Assembly (NCBI GenBank): GCA_024195265.1
Contig: JAJLRJ010000009.1
Span: 10,241,291-10,305,290 of the forward strand
Length of the DNA stretch: 64,000 nucleotides
Source: Dendrophyllia cribrosa
Taxonomy: Eukaryota; Cnidaria; Anthozoa; Scleractinia; Dendrophylliidae
Direction: 5' to 3'
The position numbers and the translations under genes were made by a program. The notes beneath the pieces were generated by a model. The model was given only the letters and a program-made list of their open reading frames with translations. It was not told the origin of the DNA and searched no databases. Shown here piece after piece: positions 21,501 through 33,807 of the stretch; the stretch's first letter is position 1, and each line of letters opens with the position of its first letter.

Positions 21501-22580
21501 TTCAATCTAAGTAAAGTTAACAAGTTATCGGACAAAAATGGTCCATCTGTCTCTCGTTATACCAGGACGCTTAATTTAAATTTCAAATGCGTCTCCCTTT
21601 AATAACCTGTAAAAAGAAACAGGTAAAGAAAAAGAAAGTTTTAAGAGTGGATAACCTAGAGTAAGCGACATTAGAAAAGACGCGAGGATCATGATCATAC
21701 GATTAATATTGTTTTGGTATTTTCTTTGTACACTAGGTAAAAAAGAGTATTGTGTTATGAAGTAAAACCGGTTTCTTTTCATCTTCGAAATCTTCTAATC
21801 AATTACGTCGATCATCCGTCAAAAGTTGAATCACTCTCAGATGTGAGGAAAATAGAAATGATCCTAAAAACATTGTTTGTGTTTTACAGTAGATATAAGG
21901 TATTATCTTAGATTAAATTAACTTAACTTGGAATCAGGAAATTCAAAACCCATGAGAACTTACTCAGTCAATGTTTTTTTTTAATTATATTATACAAAAA
22001 ATTATTATTATTTAAAAACATTATCAACGTAACAGAAACGTGACCGGGACAATTTAAGAGTGGGTGGAGTTATCACTCTATATCTTAAGTATTACATCAG
22101 TGAACAAGTTATCGAATACAAAACGTTTAGCTTTTGCTCTCTTTATAATGCCTCGCTAAATTTCAAATTTAAATTTTCTCCTTCAAAATTTAAAAGAGAA
22201 GAAAAAGAAAAACACAGCTTTTTTATTTTAGACATGCAGCCTTGAGTGAGTCTTTGAACATGGTGGACACTTCATCGAGAGATTTTTAGTCAAGTTACGG
22301 GAATTATACAGTGACGTACGTAGTTTCTTTTTTTACTGAACTTGTATTTTTGCAATGACAGTACACCGGGGCTTTTTCATCTTACAATGACTGAGAGGTA
22401 AGCGTTGACTCGTTGATCGCCCTATTTACAATGTGCGGCCAAATATATGTAATACTTCATTTTATATCTTCATTACAATTCAAGTTGTCATAGTAACCCA
22501 AATGATCATTTTGCGTTCGCACATCCTTCATCGCTACACAATTCACAAAAACACCAACTGATGTTCGCTTCGATAAGCCC
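18514..22580. repeat. Receptor array unit 1
   Basis: First of four tandem units recognised by the recurring landmark cgataacagttatt near each left boundary (18514, 22581, 27004, 31424). This unit is about 4.07 kb and contains the receptor at 19770-20687. Its receptor 3' half and downstream flank are more diverged from units 2-4, and it lacks most of the TTAA element present in them. The ~1.8 kb between the receptor start and the next unit shows no gene; a 61-codon open frame near 22060 recurs in other units only because the DNA is duplicated. Confidence 0.85.
19770..20687 (-). CDS. Class A GPCR, array copy 1, C-tail truncated by a nonsense codon
   Basis: A 305-residue seven-transmembrane receptor in one exon. 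Landmarks: GN 37-38, D67 in TM2, DRF at 116-118 in place of DRY, SWLP at 247-250, NPFIY at 285-289. Cys15, Cys81, Cys84 and Cys92 (3.25) are extracellular and loop 2 has none; 3.32 is Lys99. Loop 3 is rich in Arg/Glu. The frame ends at a TGA where the sister copies have TGG (Trp306). The remaining ~21 codons of tail still exist downstream (19704-19769) but are not translated. The seven helices and helix 8 are complete, so signalling could survive with a shortened tail. The start has two close in-frame ATGs (MKM), preceded on the minus strand by an acceptor-like ttgcag, hinting at a 5' UTR intron. Ligand unknown. Confidence 0.85.
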   Translation of the reverse strand: MKMENSTEDTTQSKCNRTLELVYWILYGGIGVVIMTGNSFTFLVFVTTKRFRQSYMNIFLLSLAVADVMMSAFVVPYVVFCIGCEFTSSKYCWLMAGLKDIAVGATVFNLTAMSLDRFLAVIRPLRYQNEMTNVRVSFILVGVWSLSCVIALIRNAWLHTSSAEEARKIDKIYNSILIFAFALLPVLAILVMNVKIVQAIGRQRRRVHQERHTEATEETNQETRLERIRARKGTIACVSVVFVFFVSWLPLAFVNFSFVFGRPDLVSKMLLKTAWLLLLLQSSANPFIYSFFRSEFRQAARNLIC

Positions 22581-23103
22581 CGATAACAGTTATTAGAACA
22601 AACTACCTAGGTGAGATTTACTTATGATAAATATGAAAAAACTTTCATTCATTACTCTAACTCAGAAAGGAATTTTGCCCTACCACACCCTTGTAATTAC
22701 TTTTGGTACCAAGACGGTCTAACCATGGAACGACCCAGGACCAACTATACCGAATATATAATGCAAACCTTCTTCTCGGTTCTCAGATGCAAAAATCCTC
22801 GCGTAAGTGAGCTCTTTTGAATTTAAAGGCGGGACCACTGCCTCGCCGAAATGTCAAAATTTCGTTTAGCTTATTTTCATGTATAATATCGCCAAATGCC
22901 ATCAAAAATACAACTTATTTGGATAATAAGATTCTTTAGAGCAAAACACAGCATTGCAAGGAAGGAAGTTGATTACAGTTTATCAAATTTGATTTCGTGA
23001 CATTAACCGTTATTTTCCCTCGTAAGATTACATTTTTTGAAGATTGTTTCATTTGCTGGCCATAATCATGAAAACACGATATTTCAGCCGGGACAGTGTC
23101 CCT

Positions 23104-23689
23104 TTAACCGTCGGACGTACAAGGGGTGAAGGGGGGATGCCACCCCCCTTTTAAGGTTTTTTCGAGTATTTTCAAGAACATTTACGATTAGCACATGCCG
23201 TCTTCAGTTACTCTTTGTTTAATCCTTGAGACACACTTTGGTAAAGTTTGGCGACAACCGGTTGCTATGGTAACAAAATATGACGTCATAAGTAACATGA
23301 GGTCAAGTCATTTTTGAATAAAACATGCGTGTTTTTCACCATTTTTCAGTGAAAAAAAAAACATATAAATGCTACCAAAAGCATCAAAATGTAATTCTAT
23401 GTTACTTTGCAACTGTAGCAAACAATGTTTGCAATTTCCACATTTTTCAGCATTTTTCCGCCATCTTGGCGTCCATTTCGGATGACGTCACGGACCCTCA
23501 GCAACCCCACATTCCCATAATAGCACATAATAGCACATCGCAGGCTATCTATTAGACGTAAAATATTTCCGAAATAGTTCAACATCGAAAAATCCCAAAG
23601 GGGGGGGGGGGGGGGGTTGCAGTCCCCCCCCCCCCCCCTCGTACGTACCACGGTGGGGGTATAAGTTTGCGTGTACGTCCGAGGGTTAA
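23104..23689. mobile_element. TTAA-flanked (piggyBac-type) MITE in unit 2
   Basis: Inverted ends ccgtcggacgtac / gtacgtccgaggg are flanked by TTAA on both sides (23104-23107, 23686-23689), the target choice of piggyBac elements. About 586 bp, with no transposase. It contains a palindromic tgacgtca and, near its right end, a poly-G run followed by a poly-C run that can pair. Confidence 0.75.
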
Positions 23690-24069
23690 GCCCATATGCT
23701 TCAACTAATGACGGAATAGCCACCAACAGGCAGGTGGATTTTAATAGCACTGTTTCATCACCACTATTCATATACACTATCATTTTTTAATAAGCGTTTT
23801 GCAGTGGATTCACTCTTTGTTTTTTGTTTGGATTTCAGTGAGGAGCAAAGAAAACAAGAGTCACTATGGTAATTAATTCTTTACTTTTGCTGTTGACTCA
23901 CTATATAGTTAGTGTTAGTTTCTTTTAGTGTTTTTAGTCTAGTTTTTAGATTAGTGTCCCCAATTAGCTTGCCTGATTCTGTACAGCTAAATACATTTGA
24001 CACTGAAATAAAGTTTTTATTATTTTATTTTATTTATTACACTTTTTTAGATACATCTGCCGATACCTT

Positions 24070-25053
24070 TTACGTGTTTCTGACCGACAACCGGTTCGTC
24101 ATTTCAATGGCAACTTTTCTATTTCCTGAAAATTTCCAACAAATTAAGTTGCGCGCAGCTTGCCTGAATTCAGATCGAAAAAAAGAATAAATAAATGTAT
24201 TTGCAGATGATTGTAAAAGCAGTAACAACCATGCGGTTTTCAATAACATTTTACTGACTAAATCAGGCCGGCCGAAGACAAAACTAAAATTTACAAAAGC
24301 TAATGGTAGCCAGCTGACAAGAAAAACAAAGACTACTGAAACACAGGCAATTGTTCCTTTTCTGGCCCTGATTCTTTCTAACCGAGTCTCTTGATTTGTT
24401 TCCTCGGTGGCCTCTGTGTGTCTTTCTTGGTGAACTCGTCGCCTTTGTCTTCCTATTGCTTGAACAATTTTCACATTCATCACAAGGATAGCAAGGACGG
24501 GCAGCAGAGCGAAAACAAAAGTTAGAATACTGTTGTAAATCTTGTCAATTTTTCGCGCTTCTTCTGCTGAACTTGTATGTAGCCAGGTGTTGCGTGTAAG
24601 GGCGATGACGCAACTTAATGACCAGACCCCGACCAAAATGAAGGAGACGCGTATATTTGTCATGTCGTTTTGGTACCGCAAAGGTCTTATTACCGCGAGG
24701 AATCTGTCAAACGATATTGCGGCTAAATTAAACACTGTTCCACCTAAGGCAATGTCCTTGAGGCCAGCCATAAGCCAACAGTACTTCGACGAGGTAAATT
24801 CACAGCCAATGCAGAAAACAACGTAAGGCACAACGAACGCAGACATCATCACATCAGCAACTGCTAAGCTGAGCAAGAATATGTTCATGTAACTCTGGCG
24901 AAGCCTCTTTGTTGTAACAAACACAAGAAACGTAAAAGAGTTCCCCGTCATTATAACAACACCGATGCCGCCATAAAGGATCCAATAAACTGACTCTAGC
25001 GTGCGGTTGCATTTTGATTGAGTTGTGTCTTCAGTGGAGTTTTCCATTTTCAT
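24070..25053 (-). CDS. Class A GPCR, array copy 2, NPxxY proline lost
   Basis: A 327-residue receptor of the same subfamily as copy 1, with full C-tail. GN, D67, DRF 116-118, SWLP 247-250 and the Cys15/81/84/92 pattern are present, and 3.32 is Lys99. In TM7 the motif reads NTFIY: the codon for proline 7.50 (CCA in sister copies) is ACA. This proline is almost invariant in class A receptors and shapes the TM7 kink used in activation, so signalling may be impaired. The frame is otherwise open. The N-terminal ~55 residues and upstream DNA match copy 1, whereas the rest and the 3' flank match copy 4, so this gene looks like a recombinant of the two types. Confidence 0.85.
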   Translation of the reverse strand: MKMENSTEDTTQSKCNRTLESVYWILYGGIGVVIMTGNSFTFLVFVTTKRLRQSYMNIFLLSLAVADVMMSAFVVPYVVFCIGCEFTSSKYCWLMAGLKDIALGGTVFNLAAISFDRFLAVIRPLRYQNDMTNIRVSFILVGVWSLSCVIALTRNTWLHTSSAEEARKIDKIYNSILTFVFALLPVLAILVMNVKIVQAIGRQRRRVHQERHTEATEETNQETRLERIRARKGTIACVSVVFVFLVSWLPLAFVNFSFVFGRPDLVSKMLLKTAWLLLLLQSSANTFIYSFFRSEFRQAARNLICWKFSGNRKVAIEMTNRLSVRNT

Positions 25054-27537
25054 CTGCTCTTTTTCCCTGCAATAGTTGACTGTTTTCTTTTAATTTCGTG
25101 GGACGAAAATATCTGACTTTTTGAGTCAATGAAACGTCCGGCCCTCGCCTTCTATGATCTCGTTATCTATGAGATCTGAGATCTCATTATTTATTTTTAT
25201 TTGACTTATTGTACAATATTTTTCAAAATTATCAACAGAAACACGATCGGCCAAGAGTGGGCCAATTATTATTCTTTACCTCCGGAGATAGTTCTGTTGA
25301 CACTTTTTCGTATAAATCAGGACGCGTAATTTTAATTTCAGGTTTAAGTCACTTAAAAAAGCAGCTTTAAATTTGCAGGGGCACTGACGTTGTACTGTTT
25401 TTCAATATCATTTTAGAACTTTTAAAGGAAACTGTATGAAAGCTAATACAGTTTGAACTTTTCGTTTCTTTTAGCTCAATATTTAAGCGGCAGAACATTT
25501 TAGGGAAAGGAATCTTATCCTCCGAATTTGCAAGCTGATTTCACCTTTTCTAAAAGTTTAACTGCTTGTATATCGTGCCCCAAACGACATTTGTTATTCT
25601 TCCGAAAATAAAAGGCGTTAATTTTTTCGATGTTACAACGAAAGTTTGAGGGCAAATTTTACTTAGGAAACTGTAGTTTTTATTCTAATTTATAAAGAAT
25701 TTTTAAGATGACTAAATTAGAAAACCTAGAATAGGCAGCATATGACTGTTGAAAAGTCGCAAGGTCTTTTTTATGATCAGAATCGAAATTCCTGAAAGTT
25801 CACTCATTCGGTGTTTGTTTTTATTTTATTTTTCTTTATTCGTTTTATTTTTGAAAATTACATAATAAAATAAACAGCCAAAGGTGGATCGATTTATCGT
25901 TCCAGTGTCACTTTAGGTATTAGTTCAATCTAAGTAAAGTTAACAAGTTATCGGACAAAAATGGTCCATCTGTCTCTCGTTATACCAGGACGCTTAATTT
26001 AAATTTCAAATGCGTCTCCCTTTAATAACCTGTAAAAAGAAACAGGTAAAGAAAAAGAAAGTTTTAAGAGTGGATAACCTAGAGTAAGCGACATTAGAAA
26101 AGACGCGAGGATCATGATCATACGATTAATATTGTTTTGGTATTTTCTTTGTACACTAGGTAAAAAAGAGTATTGTGTTATGAAGTAAAACCGGTTTCTT
26201 TTCATCTTCGAAATCTTCTAATCAATTACGTCGATCATCCGTCAAAAGTTGAATCACTCTCAGATGTGAGGAAAATAGAAATGATCCTAAAAACATTGTT
26301 TGTGTTTTACAGTAGATATAAGGTATTATCTTAGATTAAATTAACTTAACTTGGAATCAGGAAATTCAAAACCCATGAGAACTTACTCAGTCAATGTTTT
26401 TTTTTAATTATATTATACAAAAAATTATTATTATTTAAAAAAATTATCAACGTAACAGAAACGTGACCGGGACAATTTAAGAGTGGGTGGAGTTATCACT
26501 CTATATCTTAAGTATTACATCAGTGAACAAGTTATCGAATACAAAACGTTTAGCTTTTGCTCTCTTTATAATGCCTCGCTAAATTTCAAATTTAAATTTT
26601 CTCCTTTAAAATTTAAAAGAGAAGAAAAAGAAAAACACAGCTTTTTTATTTTAGACATGCAGCCTTGAGTGAGTCTTTGAACATGGTGGACACTTCATCG
26701 AGAGATTTTTAGTCAAGTTACGGGAATTATACAGTGACGTACGTAGTTTCTTGTTTTACTGAACTTGTATTTTTGCAATGACAGTACACCGGGGCTTTTT
26801 CATCTTACAATGACTGAGAGGTAAGCGTTGACTCGTTGATCGCCCTATTTACAATGTGCGGCCAAATATATGTAATACTTCATTTTATATCTTCATTACA
26901 ATTCAAGTTGTCATAGTAACCCAAATGATCATTTTGCGTTCGCACATCCTTTATCGCTACACAATTCACAAAAACACCAACTGATGTTCGCTTCGATAAG
27001 CCCCGATAACAGTTATTAGAACAAACAACCTAGGTGAGATTTACTTATGATAAATATGAAAAAAACGTTCATTCATTACTCTAACTCGGAAAGGAATTTT
27101 GCCCTACCACATCCTTGTAATTACTTTTGGTACCAAGACGGTCTAACCATGGAACGACCCAGGACCAACTATACCGAATATATAATGCAAACCTTCTTCT
27201 CGGTTTTCAGATGCAAAAATCCTCGCGTAAGTGAGCTCTTTTGAATTTAAAGGCGGGACCACTGCCTCGCCGAAATGTCAAAATTTCGTTTAGCTTATTT
27301 TCATGTATAATATCGCCAAATGCCATCAAAAATACAACTTATTTGGATAATAAGATTCTTTAGAGCAAAACACAGCATTGCAAGGAAGGAATTTGATTAT
27401 AGTTTATCAAATTTGATTTCGTGACATTAACCGTTATTTTCCCTCGTAAGATTACATTTTTTGAAGATTGTTTCATTTGCTGGCCATAATCATGAAAACA
27501 CGATATTTCAGCCGGGACAGTGTCCCTTTAACCGTCG

Positions 27538-28101
27538 GACGTACAAGGGGTGAAGGGGGGATGCCACCCCCCTTTTAAGGTTTTTTCGAGTATTTTCAAG
27601 AACATTTACGATTAGCACATGCCGTCTTCAGTTACTCTTTGTTTAATCCTTGAGACACACTTTGGTAAAGTTTGGTGACAACCGGTTGCTATGGTAACAA
27701 AATATGACGTCATAAGTAACATGAGGTCAAGTCATTTTTGAATAAAACATGCGTGTTTTTCACCATTTTTTCACCATTTTTTCACCAAAAGCATCAAAAT
27801 GTAATTCTATGTTACCTTGCAACTGTAGCAAACAATGTTTGCAATTTCCGCATTTTTCAGCATTTTTCCGCCATCTTGGCGTCCATTTTGGATGACGTCA
27901 CGGACCCTCAGCAACCCCACATTCCCATAATAGCACATAATAGCACATCGCAGGCTATCTATTAGACGTAAAATATTTCCGAAATAGTTGAACATCGAAA
28001 AATCCCAAAGGGGGGTGGTTGCAGCCCCCCCCCCCCCCCCCCCCCCCCCCTCGTACGTACCACGGTGGGGGTATAAGTTTGCGGGTACGTCCGAGGGTTA
28101 A
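27538..28101. mobile_element. TTAA-flanked (piggyBac-type) MITE in unit 3
   Basis: Same element as in unit 2, with TTAA at 27538-27541 and 28098-28101. The internal G/C homopolymer pair differs in length: a short G run then a C run of about 27 at 28024-28050. A small duplication of a caccattttt word occurs near 27770. Confidence 0.75.
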
Positions 28102-28480
28102 GCCCATATGCTTCAACTAATGACGGAATAGCCACCAACAGGCAGGTGGATTTTAATAGCACTGTTTCATCACCACTATTCATATACACTATCATTTTTT
28201 AATAAGCGTTTTGCAGTGGATTCACTCTTTGTTTTTTGTTTGGATTTCAGTGAGGAGCAAAGAAAACAGAAGTCACTATGGTAATTAATTCTTTACTTTT
28301 GCTGTTGACTCACTATATAGTTAGTGTTAGTTTCTTTTAGTGTTTTTAGTCTAGTTTTTAGATTAGTGTCCCCAATTAGCTTGCCTGATTCTGTACAGCT
28401 AAATACATTTGACACTGAAATAAAGTTTTTATTTTTTTTTTATTTATTACACTTTTTTTAGATACATCTGCCGATACCTT

Positions 28481-29464
28481 TTACGTGTTTGTGACCGACA
28501 ACCGGTTCGTCATTTCAATGGCGACTGTTCTATTTCCTGAAAATTTCCAACAAATTAAGTTGCGCGCAGCTTGCCTGAATTCAGATCGAAAAAAAGAACT
28601 GGTAAATAAATGGATTTGCAGATGATTGTAAAAGCAGTAACAACCATGCGGTTTTCAATAACATTTTACTGACTAAATCAGGCCGGCCGAAGACAAAACT
28701 AAAATTTACAAAAGCTAATGGTAGCCAGCTGACAAGAAAAACAAAGACTACTGAAACACAGGCAATTGTTCCTTTTCTGGCCCTGATTCTTTCTAACCGA
28801 GTCTCTTGATTTGTTTCCTCGGTGGCCTCTGTGTGTCTTTCTTGGTGAACTCGTCGCCTTTGTCTTCCTATTGCTTGAACAATTTTCACATTCATCACAA
28901 GGATAGCAAGGACGGGCAGCAGAGCGAAAACAAAAGTTAGAATACTGTTGTAAATCTTGTCAATTTTTCGCGCTTCTTCTGCTGAACTTGTATGTAGCCA
29001 GGTGTTGCGTGTAAGGGCGATGACGCAACTTAATGACCAGACCCCGACCAAAATGAATGAGACGCGTATATTTGTCATGTCGTTTTGGTACCGCAAAGGT
29101 CTTATTACCGCGAGGAATCTGTCAAACGATATTGCGGCTAAATTAAACACTGTTCCACCTAAGGCAATGTCCTTGAGGCCAGCCATAAGCCAACAGTACT
29201 TCGACGATGTAAATTCACAGCCAATGCAGAAAACAACGTAAGGCACAACGAACGCAGACATCATCACATCAGCAACTGCTAAGCTGAGCAAGAATATGTT
29301 CATGTAACTCTGGCGAAGCCTCTTTGTTGTAACAAACACAAGAAACGTAAAAGAGTTCCCCGTCAAACAACACCGATGCCGCCATAAAGGATCCAATAAA
29401 CTAACCCTAGCGTGCGGTTGCATTTTGATTGAGTTGTGTCTTCAGTGGAGTTTTCCATTTTCAT
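28481..29464 (-). pseudogene. Class A GPCR, array copy 3, two 4-bp frameshifts
   Basis: Sister of copy 2, nearly identical over the body. Relative to copies 1, 2 and 4 it has a 4-bp deletion (ttat on the plus strand) near 29366 in TM1 and a 4-bp insertion (ctgg) near 28600 within the NPxxY region. The first shifts the authentic start out of frame; a downstream ATG gives an open frame of about 280 residues with a foreign N-terminus replacing half of TM1. The second replaces everything after NPFIY with a short unrelated tail. The central helices, with DRF and SWLP, are unaltered. Probably a recent pseudogene. Confidence 0.85.
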
Positions 29465-32016
29465 CTGCTCTTTTTCCCTGCAATAGTTGACTGTTTTCTT
29501 TTAATTTCGTTGGACGAAAATATCTGACTTTTTGAGCCAATGAAACGTCCAGCCCTCGCCTTCTATGATCTTCTTATCTATGAGATCTGAGATCTCATTA
29601 TTTATTTTTATTTGACTTATTGTACAATATTTTTCTAAATTATCAACAGAAACACGATCGGCCAAGAGTGGGCCAATTATTATTCTTTACCTCCGGAGAT
29701 AGTTCTGTTGACACTTTTTCGTATAATCAGGACGCGTAATTTTAATTTCAGGTTTAAGTCACTTAAAAAAGCAGCTTTAAATTTGCAGGGGCACTGACGT
29801 TGTACTGTTTTTCAATATCATTTTAGAACTTTTAAAGGAAACTGTATGAAAGCTAATACAGTTTGAACTTTTCGTTTCTTTTAGCTCAATATTTAAGCGG
29901 CAGAACATTTTAGGGAAAGGAATCTTATCCTCCGAATTTGCAAGCTGATTTCACCTTTTCTAAAAGTTTAACTGCTTGTATATCGTGCCCCAAACGACAT
30001 TTGTTATTCTTCCGAAAATAAAAGGCGTTAATTTTTTCGATGTTACAACGAAAGTTTGAGGCCAAATTTTACTTAGGAAACTGTAGTTTTTATTCTAATT
30101 TATAAAGAATTTTTAAGATGACTAAATTAGAAAACCTAGAATAGGCAGCATATGACTGTTGAAAAGTCGCAAGGTCTTTTTTATGATCAGAATCGAAATT
30201 CCTGAAAGTTCACTCATTCGGTGTTTGTTTTTATTTTATTTTTCTTTATTCGTTTTATTTTTGAAAATTACATAATAAAATAAACAGCCAAAGGTGGATC
30301 GATTTATCGTTCCAGTGTCACTTTAGGTATTAGTTCAATCTAAGTAAAGTTAACAAGTTATCGGACAAAAATGGTCCATCTGTCTCTCGTTATACCAGGA
30401 CGCTTAATTTAAATTTCAAATGCGTCTCCCTTTAATAACCTGTAAAAAGAAACAGGTAAAGAAAAAGAAAGTTTTAAGAGTGGATAACCTAGAGTAAGCG
30501 ACATTAGAAAAGACGCGAGGATCATGATCATACGATTAATATTGTTTTGGTATTTTCTTTGTACACTAGGTAAAAAAGAGTATTGTGTTATGAAGTAAAA
30601 CCGGTTTCTTTTCATCTTCGAAATCTTCTAATCAATTACGTCGATCATCCGTCAAAAGTTGAATCACTCTCAGATGTGAGGAAAATAGAAATGATCCTAA
30701 AAACATTGTTTGTGTTTTACAGTAGATATAAGGTATTATCTTAGATTAAATTAACTTAACTTGGAATCAGGAAATTCAAAACCCATGAGAACTTACTCAG
30801 TCAATGTTTTTTTTAAATTATATTATACAAAAAATTATTATTATTTAAAAAAATTATCAACGTAACAGAAACGTGACCGGGACAATTTAAGAGTGGGTGG
30901 AGTTATCACTCTATATCTTAAGTATTACATCAGTGAACAAGTTATCGAATACAAAACGTTTAGCTTTTGCTCTCTTTATAATGCCTCGCTAAATTTCAAA
31001 TTTAAATTTTCTCCTTTAAAATTTAAAAGAGAAGAAAAAGAAAAACACAGCTTTTTTATTTTAGACATGCAGCCTTGAGTGAGGCTTTGAACATGGTGGA
31101 CACTTCATCGAGAGATTTTTAGTCAAGTTACGGGAATTATACAGTGACGTACGTAGTTTCTTCTTTTACTGAACTTGTATTTTTGCAATGACAGTACACC
31201 GGGGCTTTTTCATCTTACAATGACTGAGAGGTAAGCGTTGACTCGTTGATCGCCCTATTTACAATGTGCGGCCAAATATATGTAATACTTCATTTTATAT
31301 CTTCATTACAATTCAAGTTGTCATAGTAACCCAAATGATCATTTTGCGTTCGCACATCCTTTATCGCTACACAATTCACAAAAACACCAACTGATGTTCG
31401 CTTCGATAAGCCCCGATAACAGTTATTAGAACAAACTACGTAGGTGAGATTTACTTATGATAAATATGAAAAAACTTTCATTCATTACTCTAACTCAGAA
31501 AGGAATTTTGCCCTACCACACCCTTGTAATTACTTTTGGTACCAAGACGGTCTAACCATGGAACGACCCAGGACCAACTATACCGAATATATAATGCAAA
31601 CCTTCTTCTCGGTTCTCAGATGCAAAAATCCTCGCGTAAGTGAGCTCTTTTGAATTTAAAGGCGGGACCACTGCCTCGCCGAAATGTCAAAATTTCGTTT
31701 AGCTTATTTTCATGTACTAGTGTATCCCATAGATAGTGAATGCTGCGGTGAATTTGCTTTATTCCAACAAAAGTTGTATCATACGGTCCTGGCGAATTGG
31801 GCAGATCTTTTGCATTGTTTTGCGAGCCACATGAATACCAATTTTACTTTCCTCCACAAGGGCACATGTAATAGTTTCCAAATAGTCCAATGGTTGTAGA
31901 AACGTTCTGTCTTTGATATAACCAATATTTGTGAAAATTTCATAGCATGAGCCAGAGATATGTTGAATATTGACATGGTAGCTAATGTGTGTGAAATCAT
32001 TGAATTTCACCGAAGT

Positions 32017-32980
32017 TTTAAAGTCCCTATGAAGTAAAAAAGAGTGATGCTTATTTGAAAGGCCTTTCAAAATGAAGAAGTATGGCGTTTAACCCTTTCA
32101 CTCCCAGAGTCAATTGTGGAGACATGTAGTGTGGTTCTAACTTTTGATTCTGTGGACGAAAACCTATGGTGTGACCATTCAAATGAAACCTCTTTAGCAT
32201 TACTTTTGAATGGTACCATTTGTTTTGTAATATTTTATAAAATGAAATTTGGGATTTTTCTTGAATTTTGATGTTTGGCACTCTTGGGAGTGAAAGGGTT
32301 AAATTTTTGTAAAATCATTTCTCGTTCAAGATAAGTTTTTGTGTTAAGCAAATTAGAAAACTGATGATGTCGTCAATGTTTACAGTATAGAGACAAATCA
32401 CAAAATAAAGAATATGTCTGGAAATATTTGGGGCATGTTACTAAAACTTGGCACCAGTAATGCATCTGAGAAAAGACACAAGATAGCACATATTATGATG
32501 TAACCATGGCACGCTTAGCTCCAATCTCTTTCTATTTTGATTAGAAAACTGCCAGTTATGACTATTAGAGGAAAGGGATGGTCCTTTTCAAAACACACAT
32601 AATGGCCACATGGTATCAAGTCTTCTTATTAGCCCTTTGGAAGTCAAAGGTGTGTGGTTAAGACAAAAAATGGAATGTCTTTCCTGCATGAAATCGTTCT
32701 GGACGCAAACTTGTTGCCACAACAACCTCACAGTAGGCATCATTTTGTGTCTTTCTTAAGGTACATCACTGGTGCAAAGTTTCTTTCACATTATCTTATT
32801 ATATCCAGAGATATTTGTTTATTTTGTGATTTGTTTTTTACTTGAAGCATTGATGACGTCATCAGTTTTCTAATTTGCATAACTCGAAAACTTAAATATC
32901 TCTGGAATGAGAGAAGATATTACAAAAATTGAAACGCCATAGTTATCATCACTTATTTTTTACTTTATTTGCACTTTAAA
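32017..32980. mobile_element. Long-TIR element with a nested MITE in its left arm
   Basis: Ends ttaaagt.c.tatgaagtaaaaa-like (left) and its complement at about 32940-32980 (right) begin inverted arms of roughly 270 bp that continue through aattagaaaactgatga, aaatcacaaaataaa and ggcaccagt. The left arm is split by the TTAA-flanked MITE at 32089-32302; removing it restores arm symmetry. No coding capacity. Positions 32981-33807, to its right, show no gene. Confidence 0.75.
32089..32302. mobile_element. TTAA-flanked (piggyBac-type) MITE, nested
   Basis: TTAA at 32089-32092 and 32299-32302 flank inverted ends ccctttcactccca / tgggagtgaaaggg, about 214 bp. CCCTTT ends with a TTAA target are typical of piggyBac. 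The interior is related in reverse to the repeat at 5091-5285. Confidence 0.85.
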
Positions 32981-33807
32981 GGGCTTGTCTCATGAGTTGC
33001 GCATGCCCAACTTTCCAGTCTCAGATCCCATTTGCTCCTTTTGCATTTTTTTGCCAGGAATGGTTTCTTTTGCTGCCATGAATAGTCTCTCATTGTGTGT
33101 GTTATTAACATTGTGTGTTATGAACTTGAAAAGGTCAGTCTGACTTTCCAAGTTGAGACTGAAATCGCGTGAATGTGCAACTCGTGAGACCGCCTTTTAA
33201 TATCTAATGTCATTTCGAATGTTGACATTTTAAGTGGCAGCGAAAGAAATGAGTTGTACAATTTATAACAGTATTTATTTAAGAATTCATACGTTTTTAA
33301 TCATAAGGTGGTAGTTCATTGTGAAAAAGAAAACTACCAATTGCCATGTTAGAAGGTAATCTAATTACCGTATAAAATATAAAACATATAATTTAAGATT
33401 TAGAAACAGGGATTTGCACTCAATATTATTTCACGGATCAAATATTATCTCTAACTACAAAGGAATGGCAAACCTAAAATGCGCATATCAGGAACATCGC
33501 TTATATTTACAAACTGTACTAGAAGCATGCGTGAAAACTTATGTTGCAAAAATATGAAAAATGATTGTTCACAACACAACGGGAACTGATTAACTAAAAT
33601 ATTTTTTGTGGATTAAAGAATAAAAAGTAACTGTCTTTCAATTTCTGGTATTTATGGCAGTGAATATTTTAAAGGTGACTGCACTGGTGTAAATATTTTA
33701 AAACATTGTGTTGTTATATATTTAAAATTGGCATCACAATTTTAACAGGAACTTATTAAGTGAAAACCTATTGACAATGTACTTCAATAAGTTAGCAAAA
33801 CTGCCTG

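Larger units (their letters stand above)
22581..27003. repeat. Receptor array unit 2
   Basis: A 4423-bp unit nearly identical to unit 3 along its whole length. From left to right: a short repeat block also seen at 62720-62930, a TTAA-flanked element (23104-23689), the receptor 3' flank, the receptor (24070-25053), and an upstream region shared with unit 1. No other gene is seen in the ~1.9 kb upstream of the receptor. Confidence 0.88.
27004..31423. repeat. Receptor array unit 3
   Basis: A 4420-bp unit, near-identical to unit 2 including its upstream segment. It holds the TTAA-flanked element (27538-28101) and a frameshifted receptor copy (28481-29464). No other gene is seen upstream of the receptor. 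Confidence 0.88.

Noticed and set aside
22060..22245. 61-codon open frame recurring in every array unit
   Set aside because: It recurs because the whole unit is duplicated; unit 4 alters its length and ends, and there is no motif.
23397..23783. Glycine-rich minus-strand open frame repeated in units 2-4
   Set aside because: It passes through the poly-G/poly-C tracts of the TTAA element and varies in frame between copies.
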